This document shows positions 31,708 to 43,078 of a stretch of 64,000 nt of DNA, piece after piece. Under the pieces are notes generated by a model, which worked only from the letters and a program-made list of their open reading frames with translations, searched no databases and was not told the DNA's origin. Position 1 is the stretch's first letter. Each line of letters begins with the position of its first letter. Source of the stretch: Medicago truncatula (taxonomy: Eukaryota > Streptophyta > Magnoliopsida > Fabales > Fabaceae); contig NC_053045.1 of assembly GCF_003473485.1 (NCBI RefSeq), positions 40,280,494-40,344,493 on the forward strand, written 5' to 3'. The position numbers and the translations under genes are program-made.

Positions 31708-34700
31708 TTATTGAACTTTCACTGGTGGTTGACGAGCAGCGACTTTTCCTCCTCCATTCTGATAACTCCTTGGCACAGCATCTCCATTGCTTCGCCCGGC
31801 ATTCTGGCCTCCTCGAGATCGGCCAGAGAACTCACCTCCTCGCCTCTCAAAATCGTTCCTTCCGTTAAAGCCACCCCCACGGCCGCCACCAAAGTTGCCA
31901 CGGCCCCTGAAGTTATCATTTCTGTCATTTCGGTATCCACTACGCCCTGAGGAATATCACATCCTATCATTGTTAGCTGTGGTAAACAATATACAAGTAA
32001 TAGAATGGCAGGAATATCAGCAGAAAATTTTAGATATTGTGCTGTTTAAGAGCATCATAAGCAAATAATGTGCTTAATACAACACAGCACACAATTGTTC
32101 AGCATATTAAGAGCATAAATTTGTGAAAGACAAAGCAGTACGTGAGATGATTAGCAAAATCTGCCAGATTAAAGGTAAAAGGTTCAAATTTAACAAGAGA
32201 AATACGGCACACTTGCCTCTCCTTTCTTCAATGGAAAGTCTACGGTTGTCCAACATAACAGGAGGAGAGGCCTGAAATAATACATAAAAAAAATTCAGAT
32301 GAAGCAAGCAAAAGGCATCGTAAAAATTCTCACAGGTTAGAAAATATAACTAGACCTTAATGATTTAATAAAGAAATGTAAGAAATGTCCCCTTGAAAAG
32401 TTTGAAAGAGGGAAAAAAAAAATCCCATAAAAGATTTATAAAACCCAACCAACATTCAATTTACAGCCTTGCTGATAACAACTATTGATAGAAATACTCC
32501 ATACCTCTAGGGCACTTTGCATTGAAGCAGCAGATTCAAACTCCACAAAACCAAAACAAGACCCCTGTTGCAAAAGAAACAAGCATTGTATGAACAGTCT
32601 TATTTAATGTGTAGTTAGTAAACTAGGTGTTGGAAATGCTGAAAACAAACGAACCTTGTTACTTCTGACTTGAATACCATCACGCTTAATGGGCCCGAAT
32701 TTCTTGAAAGCCCGATCCAATTGCTCTACTGTTGCACTCATAGGCAAATTTGCAACAAATATTGCATGAGCCCTACCTGAGGAAGGCAAGTTAAAGAAGT
32801 TATGACAGAACATCCTTTTAAAATAAGACTTTTATACTGAATTATATAACTAACTAACCTTAAGAGTCATAGTAAAGTAAAAATAAAATTACCTGCATTC
32901 TCATTATTCTTTTCCAATGGAATGTCCATGTTAGGGGTTGGTGCTTCAGGAGCAGGCACGCTATGTACACGGGGTGGGTGCACAGCTGGTTTAGCAGGAG
33001 AAGCCCTCAAATGGAAGGGAGCGGAATTATCTTTCAAGGCATTCACCTTGAACAAATGATTGCAGAAAAGTTATTTTTGGATAAAAACAAATAAATTCGC
33101 AAGTAAATAAAAAAATAAGTAAAACTCACAATGGATGCAAAGGACTTTTTTGGAGTATCCTCCTGTGTATTGGAAGCAACTTTCTCAATGCTTGTGGGTT
33201 GTTCCGGTTCCTTAACATGATGACTTGACTCTTTAACATGATTAACAGGAATCACATTTTCAGTAACTGATAATTTTCCATTCTCCAGTGGCAAGCTCAC
33301 TTCTTTACTGATGATAGTTTCAGTATCAGCAATAACAGTTTGAGTGGGTGGAATAACAGTTTGAGCAGTTGGAATAACAGTTTGAGTGGGTGGAATGACT
33401 TCAGGAACATGAACAGGCTCTATAGTCAAAAATCAAAAGCAAAATTTTAAAACCCACACTTAAAACAATAAAAATATTCTTATAAGAGGAACAAAAAACG
33501 AAATCAAATTAAATGGAATAATATATTCAGCAGTAAATAGCATAAGGAATCAATAATCAAATGCTCTGTAGATTCAAGCATAAGGGTTGAAGAATCTTTA
33601 ATACTTATCCTATCAATATAAGTTGTGTTTATTAATCTTGTGTTCTGTTTATAAATATATTAATAACAATTCTATCTATTTTCTAAAAGCCACAAAAACT
33701 TTCTCAAATTAATTTAGATTTGATGTGATTTACCAGGCTCGGGTGTAATAATAGCTTCTGATGGAGCACTTTCATCAGCATCATTTGCTGGCACAGACTC
33801 GATATCAATTGACTTATACGCATCAACATATCTAAAAACATCATTCAAAACATAGAAGCCCTTGTCCTGTGGAGCCAGGAAAAATGACTGCGCAAACTTG
33901 CGTTTAATATTGTCAGTTCCAGTCAAGCAGCCAGTCACTACAACCATCACTCCATTATTATATGAAGGCTGAGCATCAGCACTCAGAACCTCCACCCTAA
34001 AGCTTGTGTACTCGAGAGATTGTATCTTTTTATCAATTTCCTGCATCATAATAAAGATCATAGAAGTCAGACAGAGTTAAATCATTTGCTGCAATACACC
34101 ATAGTCATACTCGAGAGAGAGAGATTAGCAAACCCTAATTAGTGCCCCAAAATAAACTCAACCAAACATGAACTTGAACCGTAAAAAGGGGATTGAAAAT
34201 ACTGCATTCATTGTGAAATTCACAAATGTCAATCACGAACTGAATCATAGCTTTTAATATTTTTGGGCTTTCACGGGAACAAAAATTACTCAGTAGCCAA
34301 CCAAGATGATAATACGTTACTGATTCAGAGCATGAGATACGATAATACAGAGAATAGATTTGCCCAGGAACCAATGTTAAGGTTTGAGGACCGAAGTGTG
34401 GCAAAAATATTATTGTTTTGATGCAATATCATGACACAAGCTTAGTAGTAAACTAAGCTCATAAGTACAGGTACTATCCATAATGCTTATGCTCACAGTC
34501 TTAGATGCCCCCTACTCAACTCTCATCACTTCCATTCCATCACATTCTCTTATATTATTGATACATTAATATTCTATAATTCAATAGTCGTAACACAGAG
34601 AAAAACAGCAAAGGTCAAAGTGCAAATTTGGCAGGATATGAATGATATCTTCGACTTACTGCTCGTATTTAAAAAATAGGATGCACCATCCTAATGCTGA

Positions 34701-35082
34701 TTATGGTGCTTAGAATTTAATAAGACATGACTCGTTTTCTCAACAACGACAAAAATTGATTAAAGTTACGCAATTTACTACTTTGGCATTAACAGCAACT
34801 TGAGACATGAAAATAAAGTACGGATTTAGGACGAAACTCCACTTATATGTTTCCGCATATATAAGTTATAACTAGTGATTGAAGTCCATTTTTTGAACTT
34901 ACTGCAGTGGTGGTGACAGTTGTCATGGTACCATCCTCCTCAGGTCGACTCATGACACTTGAGTCGTGGTAAAACCTATGAACCTGATCCGGGTCGCGGT
35001 GCAGAATTGAGTAATACTGCTCCACAAAAGCATTGCCAACCATCTGAGGGGTTGGGGTTTGAACTGCTTCAGGTACCGCCAT
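31708..35082 (-). CDS. G3BP: G3BP-like NTF2-domain and RRM RNA-binding protein
   Basis: Eight coding exons: 35082-34903, 34040-33734, 33419-33130, 33046-32893, 32776-32655, 32564-32505, 32271-32217 and 31946-31708, coding 468 residues. Residues 10-130 are an NTF2-like fold (VGNAFVEQYYSILHRDPDQV, then GCLTG and FFLAPQDKGFYVLNDVFRY). A low-complexity acidic/Pro linker has a TQTVIPP-type repeat near 170-190. The RRM spans about 312-390, with RNP2 IFVANLP (316-322) and RNP1 GSCFGFVEF (352-360). The C-terminus is RGG-rich. Family knowledge: G3BP proteins nucleate stress granules, and plant members also act in stress and virus responses. All introns are GT-AG except intron 7, which uses a GC donor: the frame only stays open when exon 7 ends before GCAAGT at 32216. 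A non-coding 5' exon is likely upstream. Confidence 0.94.
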
Positions 35083-35084
35083 CT

Positions 35085-35884
35085 CTACAACATAATAAAC
35101 AAAATAGTTTATTTACAAATACCAAGTTACTTTCAAAATCGAAAACATAAAAACACCGGGTTATTATTTACAAATACATGACAAAAATTCAGTCATCATT
35201 GGCCATCAATACAATCCACGGATAAAATAAATAGTTTAATTGGCATGCACAGACAGAGTGAAAATTTTACATTGACATCCAATGAGAGATCGGAATACTT
35301 CCACGTCACATAACTAAATAGTGGATTTAGATTGGATGTCGGAGTAAAACTGTTTTACACATTAGGTGCGCATCCTTCAAATTCTAAAACAAATTTCTTA
35401 TTTAACCAATTCATATGACCTAACCCTAACCATGTAACACAAAAACCTTCAAATACATGATAAAGCTTTGTTTTTTAATTAAAAAAAAAAAAAAACAATT
35501 CATTAAACCTGGGTAATTGACAAACACCAAGTTAATTTCATAATCGAATTAAAAAAACTTTTTTTCACAAATTAAAAACACTAGCACAAATAATACACGA
35601 CAAAACATTCAATCATCATTAACCCTCGAATCCACCAATAAAACAAATGTCATGTATTACAAAAACATTCAAAAACGAAAAACCGGAACTTTAACAATTA
35701 AAACAACTTAAAAATTATAAATAAAACAATAAAGATTCGTTTTTTAATTGAAAAAAAGCTTGAATTGAAAAGCCCTAAATCTCAAATACAAAATTAACAA
35801 GGAAACCCTAAATAACCATTCAAAATCACAAGAATTAAATCAAAATTAATTGAATGATTGAAAGAGAAAGATCGAAGAGAGTAC
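35085..35884 (-). other. Predicted intron in the 5' UTR of the NTF2-RRM gene
   Basis: A donor (GAG|GTACTC at 35885/35884) and an acceptor (GTAG|AG two bases before the ATG) bracket an AT-rich 800 bp. Beyond it lies a CT-rich stretch (35885-35990) typical of a plant 5' leader. Inferred from splice signals only. Confidence 0.5.
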
Positions 35885-35990
35885 CTCCTTGTTGAAGCGA
35901 TGGAGAGATCAAAGAGAGAGAAAGAGAAAACAAAGAATGCGGCTGATGAGTGAGTTTGAGAGAGTTGGGATCTGTCGCGTGCAAGTGCAA

Positions 35991-36802
35991 AGTGAAGTGT
36001 GTGAGGGTAAAATTATTTGTAAATATTTATAGTACAATTTTTGTTCATTATTGGGTTTTTATTTTTATTTATTTTTTGAGGTAACATAATATAACCCGGT
36101 TTAATTTGTTACTAACACTAACTTGGGATGGGACCAGGCCCAATGTTGTTTGGTTACTTCCTTCCTCGTGTTCTTGTGTGTGTCGGGTTATTTATGTTTC
36201 AAATTGTATGGGACCCAGATAGATCCCTATTAAATCGGTGTGAGTGCACGTTTACTAGGTTTTGTGATGTGATTTTTGCCAATGTGTTTGAGCTCCAAAC
36301 TCATCTTATCATACGGATGAGTTGTCTTCTTTAAACATCAAAATACATGAATGGTATGTAGGGGTGTGCATGGTTGATGGTTAATCATACTATATGAATC
36401 CACCTATGTTCTCATTCAATAGATCAAACTATATGTCGTAAAAATCGGTTTGTTAGTAAGAAGTGATTTCAAATCCGTTTATATTTGATTTATTTTCGAT
36501 TTTGATTATAGATCGGTTCAAAATCCGATTTTAGTGTTTTAACGAAGAAGAACAAAAAACTATCAAAGTTGACATGAAAATGGTTCTATAAAATCCTATT
36601 GAAAGGAGGTTGATGGAGTCATATACTTTGCACACATAGATATATTAGTTTTAGTTAAAACTTTCTTCATTTGGTTCATGATTGCTGACTAGTTGTCAAG
36701 TTAGAAAAATCGTCAACAAAGTCGTGACTGACAACTTCAAACCTTCGAGAGATGTGGGGTGTGGATTACAGAGACCTTCATCTCTCGCTACCTTTTCTGT
36801 TT
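35991..36802. other. NTF2-RRM gene promoter side and hAT-like fragment
   Basis: The first bases beyond the CT-rich leader would be the promoter of the minus-strand gene. At about 36358-36540 AGGGGTGTGCATGGTTG and later CGGTTCAAAATCCG resemble one end and subterminal part of a hAT-like MITE; the other end was not found. No gene. Confidence 0.45.
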
Positions 36803-36905
36803 TAGCTATGGAAAGATCAAGCCTTTGATTGTTTATGTATTTAAGAGAGCAATAGCTATGGAAAGATCAAGCCTTTGATTGTTTATGTATTTAAGAGAGC
36901 AATAG
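36803..36905. repeat. Perfect 50-bp tandem duplication
   Basis: AGCTATGGAAAGATCAAGCC and the following 30 bases occur twice in a row (units at 36804-36853 and 36854-36903) without a mismatch. Confidence 0.95.
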
Positions 36906-36953
36906 ACACACATTTCTTGTGAAGCTACTGTATACTAGCTTAATGTTTTTATA

Positions 36954-38869
36954 ATGGGTCATTGAACGCGCGTTCTTAGTGATTAACTGCAAAACCTAAC
37001 ATACTACAAGTCATTTCATTTATAGTTTTGGTCAGAGAGTTGAAGCCTGTTAGAGGCAGACTTAAGGTTCATCAAATGTTTCTACAAACAAATTTTGTTC
37101 TTTTGAGAAGCCTCAAAGAAGAACATTCAAGTTATTATATTTATGTAACGTCTTTGGAGAAATGTTTTGACCCTTAAAAGAGATAACTTATTACTTTGGA
37201 CGAGAGCAAACCTCTTCAAGTCGGTGATTTTATGGAGATAATTGCGCATATAAAAATTCATGTATAACACCCCAATCATCTATGAATAAACTTCTATTTT
37301 CATTATTTTATTCTTGGTGTTATTATATATAATTGTAAATAAAATTTTACTAACATATTCTATCAAAAACAAATATATCTTTTTAAGCTTTAGAAAATTG
37401 GTGTACTAACAAGTTTTCTTAAGTGCTATAATGACACTTATTAAGGAAACTTAAAAAAATAAATTATATTTAAAAAATTTAAATGAGATTTTTTTTACTT
37501 TTAGAACGTTAAGTGCACATCTTCCTATGCATAATTACTATACATGATTTCATAAGAGTAGAATTAAGCATGTGTTTGGAAGCTTACAATATCACAATGA
37601 ATAATCACGTTGGGTAAGAAGCTAAGCTACAACTACTGGCTTTTTTAAACCACGGTGAAAATAGATCAAAACATGCGGTAGCGGTAGGTCACTTGATAAA
37701 CAAACAGACACTAAAATGCTTAGCGACATTCAAAGCTTAAGTCAATGGTGGCTCAAAGTAATGGAAAAGTTCTTAAACCTGAAATTAACCACATGACTGA
37801 CACATGATTTCCTCACTATCACTATTCTGGTCAACAACACAAGCCTAAGGTTTCACCCCTAAGAAGGGATTGGTGCCTAGGTGTTTTAAATGTGTAATAG
37901 AATGTGATGTGATGGGTCATTGAACGCGCGTTCTTAGTGATTAACTGCAAAACCTAACATACTACAAGTCATTTCATTTATAGTTTTGGTCAGAGAGTTG
38001 AAGCCTGTTAGAGGCAGACTTAAGGTTCATCAAATGTTTCTACAAACAAATTTTGTTCTTTTGAGAAGCCTCAAAGAAGAACATTCAAGTTATTATATTT
38101 ATGTAACGTCTTTGGAGAAATGTTTTGACCCTTAAAAGAGATAACTTATTACTTTGGACGAGAGCAAACCTCTTCAAGTCGGTGATTTTATGGAGATAAT
38201 TGCGCATATAAAAATTCATGTATAACACCCCAATCATCTATGAATAAACTTCTATTTTCATTATTTTATTCTTGGTGTTATTATATATAATTGTAAATAA
38301 AATTTTACTAACATATTCTATCAAAAACAAATATATCTTTTTAAGCTTTAGAAAATTGGTGTACTAACAAGTTTTCTTAAGTGCTATAATGACACTTATT
38401 AAGGAAACTTAAAAAAATAAATTATATTTAAAAAATTTAAATGAGATTTTTTTTACTTTTAGAACGTTAAGTGCACATCTTCCTATGCATAATTACTATA
38501 CATGATTTCATAAGAGTAGAATTAAGCATGTGTTTGGAAGCTTACAATATCACAATGAATAATCACGTTGGGTAAGAAGCTAAGCTACAACTACTGGCTT
38601 TTTTAAACCACGGTGAAAATAGATCAAAACATGCGGTAGCGGTAGGTCACTTGATAAACAAACAGACACTAAAATGCTTAGCGACATTCAAAGCTTAAGT
38701 CAATGGTGGCTCAAAGTAATGGAAAAGTTCTTAAACCTGAAATTAACCACATGACTGACACATGATTTCCTCACTATCACTATTCTGGTCAACAACACAA
38801 GCCTAAGGTTTCACCCCTAAGAAGGGATTGGTGCCTAGGTGTTTTAAATGTGTAATAGAATGTGATGTG
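36954..38869. repeat. Perfect 958-bp tandem duplication, two copies
   Basis: Copy 1 is 36954-37911 and copy 2 is 37912-38869. I compared them line by line at a constant offset of 958 and saw no mismatch or gap. The unit starts ATGGGTCATTGAACGCGCG and ends ATAGAATGTGATGTG. It has no recognisable coding region. Either a very recent duplication or an assembly error. Confidence 0.95.
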
Positions 38870-40448
38870 ATTCTTCTCCCTAGAAGGTGGAAACCACCCC
38901 CCCCCCCCCCCCCCCCCCCACACTCTATATTTCTTGCCACATGGTTTTATCCTCGTACGGACCTCCCGAGTCAATATCTTGGCTAATTCATACAACATGG
39001 GGTCCTAAGGAATATTCCATCATGTATGGTAATGATTGGGAGCAACGTGGTTGTGTTAGGTGGGACGTCGAGGTCAACCGACCTCTTAATGTGTTCCCTC
39101 CTTGGGTTATAGGTCCAACTCGGCCATCCCAAAGGCCTTGTTCCCTAATTTAGTCGCCCTCTAGATTTATATGGTCTTTGGTTGAGTATCAAGTTGTAGG
39201 TATGTGATCTACTTGCCTTTTAACCAATCTCAGGTTTTTGAGTGATGACTTTTTCCTATGATGGTTTAAATTGTAATGCATCGCTCTACTTTGGAATCAA
39301 TTCTCTTTGTATAATCATATTTTGCATAGTAGCGTAAATTTTGGTTTGAAATAAGTTTTAAACAAATATTGGGGTGAAAAACTATTTTAAATAAAGTATA
39401 GGGTCAAAATGAATTTTACACATATTTTAAAAGCATTTTTATTCACATGAATCGATTCATATGTCGCAAAGAACATATCAAATTGATTCATTACAAACAT
39501 AAGTTTTCAGATACTTTCGAATTGATTCATACGATGTACAAATATTATGAATATATCCATTCTTCATGAGGATGACAATGAATTGATTTGCTCTTCATTC
39601 CAATCAAATCATTCCACATGGAAATCGACGAAGCATCTTTACTAGAAGGTGTCTTGGAAAAGATAGTTGAAGAAATTATAAGATCGTACTCCATTCGATT
39701 CAAAATACATGTCGCAGTTAACTACTTCACACATGTCAATGCACAACTTTAATCGTCAATATCTTTAATTATCTAAAGTAAAAAATTATAAAAATTTAAT
39801 ATTTTGAAAAAATTTATTGAGACAAATTAAAAAACATCTTACATGCTAATATTTTTGTATGAAAAATGCTTTTTTATACGAAAGAAACAAAACAAGAAAC
39901 GCACGAATGTTTATTTAATCACACAGATGTACATGATGTCAATTAAAGGCGGACGGTACAAGGCAACATACACATGTGAGGGAGAAAGCATTTAGTTATT
40001 CATAGGACGGTAAGTCCTATGAATAGTGCACATTAAAAAACGGCGACATGTGTTTTAAAACGGAAGGAGTAAATTATTAGAAGGTTCTGGTAACCAATCT
40101 CAAGGGTTTGAGGTTTGGTTTGATGAGTTTTCATCAAGAATTAGAACCTCGGTATTTGATAGTTGTTTGGTAGTTAGTTGCTTGTATAAACTCATAAGCA
40201 CTTTACGCATCAATCATTCATTGTGAAAAACAATAACTTCGGTAGATTTATTCGTCGAGAGTGGATTAAACCTATAGCGAGGACAATTGGACTAAACCAC
40301 TATAAATCATAGTGTCACCTCTCCCAACTCTAAATTTCCTTGAAAAACTGAATTGAAATTATGATAAACTTTGCATGTGTTTGGTTACACATTTGCTTTG
40401 TTGTGATTGAATTCTTAACAAGAAGATTTAGAAAACTATTTTAATTTA
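38870..40448. other. Gene-free stretch, 38.9-40.4 kb
   Basis: It opens with a 23-base C run (38897-38919) and a GC-richer segment to about 39170. That segment may belong to the same unidentified repeat as the 958-bp unit, since the sequence flows on without a visible border. Around 40005-40067 one end of a Stowaway-like MITE is visible (minus strand ACTCCTTCCGTTTTAAAACA). 40080-40330 resembles a copia-type LTR fragment but has no defined ends. No gene. Confidence 0.5.
38897..38919 (+). repeat. Poly-C run of 23 bases
   Basis: An uninterrupted C run just past the 958-bp duplication. G on the other strand could form a quadruplex-like structure, and such runs are error-prone in sequencing. Confidence 0.9.
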
Positions 40449-40838
40449 GGCTAAAATATGGTTTTAGTCCCTGCAAATATGCCTCGTTTTGGTTTTAGTT
40501 CCTGTGAAAAAAAAAATTGTTTTTGGTCCCTGCAAAATTTTTTGTTTTTTAAAATAGTCCCTGGCCCCATTTTTGTGATGATTTGCATACGTGGCACATG
40601 ATGGCTGAACCGATTTTGTAGTTTTTGGTCCCTGCAACATATTTTGTTTTTTAAAAAGGTCCCTGTAAAATTTTTTGTTTTTGAAAATAGTCCCTCCAGG
40701 GAATATTTTAAAAAACAAAAAATTGAGGGACTATTTTAAAAAACAAAAATTTTTGCAGGGACCAAAAACAATTTTTTTTTCACAGGGACTAAAACCAAAA
40801 CGAGCCATATTTGCAGGGACTAAAACCATATTTTAGCC
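40449..40838. mobile_element. Fold-back Mutator-like MITE, family B
   Basis: Left end GGCTAAAATATGGTTTTAGT and right end ACTAAAACCATATTTTAGCC are near-perfect inverted copies, with arms of about 180 bp. Flanking 9-mers TTTAATTTA and TTCAATTTA (40440-40448, 40839-40847) differ at one base. No coding capacity. Long hairpin arms make it a candidate source of small RNA. Confidence 0.8.
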
Positions 40839-41138
40839 TTCAATTTAACTTTCCCTACTCAATCACTTATTACATCTGTAATCATCCAGATTGCATATAT
40901 ATGTTTTATGAGTAGTGATATATGTACATCTATTTTATGATAACTTTGATGATAACATTATTTTTCTCTCTTTTTATTGGTCAAAAACAATGGAGAGAGA
41001 AAAATGAAGAAAGGGGAAAAGAACATCATGTGAATATGAGAGAGAAAGTTGTCACAAAATGGTTGTACAAATATCATTTCTCATGTTATATTCAATGTGT
41101 TACTGTTGTGCTAGTAGTTTTTTCTTGTTAAAATTAGG

Positions 41139-41435
41139 TTGAAAATTGCAGTTGACACATTTGATATGACTGAAAAACACATTAAATTACTTAAATGTCC
41201 CTCGACAGTTAACTGCATGCCGACATTCTCATTTACGCCCAAAATCTCGTTTACTCTTCCCCTCCTGTTGAATGAGATGGCAAAAGCATGACAAAGATGC
41301 AGTTAATTGCGGAAGTTTTCCTCGGTAGTTAACTGCAGTCAGTTCCAATAAAATTCGACAGTTAGCTGCCGAGGGACATTTGAATAATTTATATGTATTT
41401 TGCAGCCTTTTAAATGTGTCAACAACAATTTTCAA
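41139..41435. mobile_element. MITE with TTGAAAATTG ends
   Basis: Terminal inverted repeats TTGAAAATTGCAGTTGACAC and, on the other strand, TTGAAAATTGTTGTTGACAC extend imperfectly for about 80 bp. TTAGG occurs on both flanks. The interior repeats a GTTAACTGC-like motif about four times in both orientations. The superfamily is uncertain. Confidence 0.6.
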
Positions 41436-43078
41436 TTAGGTTTGTAAAGTTTTTGTCACTAGGAGTATTAATCTTGATTGTTTCATTGATTCAATTGCGA
41501 ACAATTTGTTCAAAATAAAATTATTTGAATTGTGGCAATTTTACTCAATGTAATTCCAATAGTCATAATTATTTGAGAAAAGTTTTTCGAAACGTTTCCG
41601 CTTAAATTTTAAAAAGGGAATCTATTCAACCCACTTCTTAATTTGTGCCTATCTCACACACCAACAATATACAATGCACAACCGTCAAAGAGTAAAGATC
41701 TTCTCTATTTATGAAAAATACTATTTAGAAAGAGATACACAAAAAAAAAAAAAAATAGGATGTGAGTCATACTATATAATTACTATTTAATTATTTTTTA
41801 CTTTTTTTAAAATTCTACGCGTCTTTGTCTCTCTAAATAGAAGAAATGGAGAACAACACAAATGAAGAGGATCTTGATTCAACATCAAGGCCAATAGGGA
41901 GCTCCAGGAGAAGGATTTTTTTTCTTCTTCTTCTAACACTCCTCTTTTTTTGTTTTTGACCTCCTCTTTTAAAAATATCCTTTTGTAATTTAAGCGTAGC
42001 AATCATAATATAAAAGTGACAACTAGGGTACCCATGGAAGAATGGTGGGTAATTTACCACAACCAATACACATTAGCCACATAAGCACATTTTTAAGTGG
42101 TATCCATGAACTATCTTGACCCCACCAACAAATTGCTCATTTTCATTGGTTGGTGAGTAAATTACCCACCATTCTTCAAAGATAATCTAGAAAAAACCTA
42201 ATATAAAACAAACTTTACCATGCTCTCACTTATTCGGACCTCTTACTCATGAGAAAGGAGTTAAATAAAAAAATATATAATTTTCAAACTATTATTCAAA
42301 CATTTAGCTGACAAACACTTTTTCTGTTTTATTTCGAACATTTTCAAAGTTTTAATCTGGTCCATTTAAATCCTTTATTGCCAAGTGGCTAACATTAAAA
42401 ATAGGGCCATGGTCGTCACTTTTCCGGGCCGGGATGTTAAAAAACAGGACTGAGAGGGATTGGAAATGGAGGATTGGAAATGGAGGGGATACAGACTCAT
42501 CATTCAAATCATGCATAACATGCTTATATCCCGACATCCTTCACACTAAATTTCTTTATAATAATATTGAGATAAGTTTTTAAAAACTAACAAAATCCTT
42601 CACACGTAAAAAAACTGATTTTGTTAAAAAATTTAAAAAAGTATGAGTTTATAAAAAAAAAAAAAGAAGTAGATCATAAAGACGCTTTGAGTTGGGGAAA
42701 AGCTAAACCAAACTTAGGATTCAAGAAGTCTACAAACTTTGAAGGAATACAACACACATATACCTAATCAAACACCCCATCAAACATCCCAGGTTCAAGA
42801 TCTCCAATGTAACTAGAACTTAGAAGTTGAAAAAAACAAACAAACAGAAAATATAGCAAATCAAGAATCATTGGCGTATAAACCCTTGTTCATGAGCATT
42901 CCATGATTCTCATGCTAAAAAGAGAACAGGAAAATTGAATGTTTAGCAGAAAACACTAGCAAACATGCATGTTGAGGATAATCTAATATCATAAGGAACG
43001 AGGACACTAGTTAAGAAGTTATAGAATTTCTGTGATAGTTGTCATTAAAATGATTACATAATTCATCATCAGTCCATG
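41436..43078. other. Gene-free stretch, downstream of LSM3
   Basis: AT-rich DNA with a small palindromic MITE (42037-42177) and the probable LSM3 3' UTR at the right end. No gene. Confidence 0.55.
42037..42177. mobile_element. Small palindromic MITE-like element
   Basis: GAAGAATGGTGGGTAATTTA at the left has an exact inverted copy at the right (21 bp), and similarity extends further in (CAACCAAT with ATTGGTTG). No target duplication was recognised. Confidence 0.6.

Noticed and set aside
31719-31970. Antisense and alternative frames across the RGG exon
   Set aside because: GC-rich Gly/Arg codons leave other frames open by chance; only the frame spliced from the RRM is supported.
40080-40330. 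Possible copia-type LTR fragment
   Set aside because: The sequence style resembles an LTR, but I found neither TG...CA ends nor a target duplication, so I did not call it as an element.
40464-40718. 84-codon minus-strand frame
   Set aside because: It lies fully inside the family B fold-back MITE.
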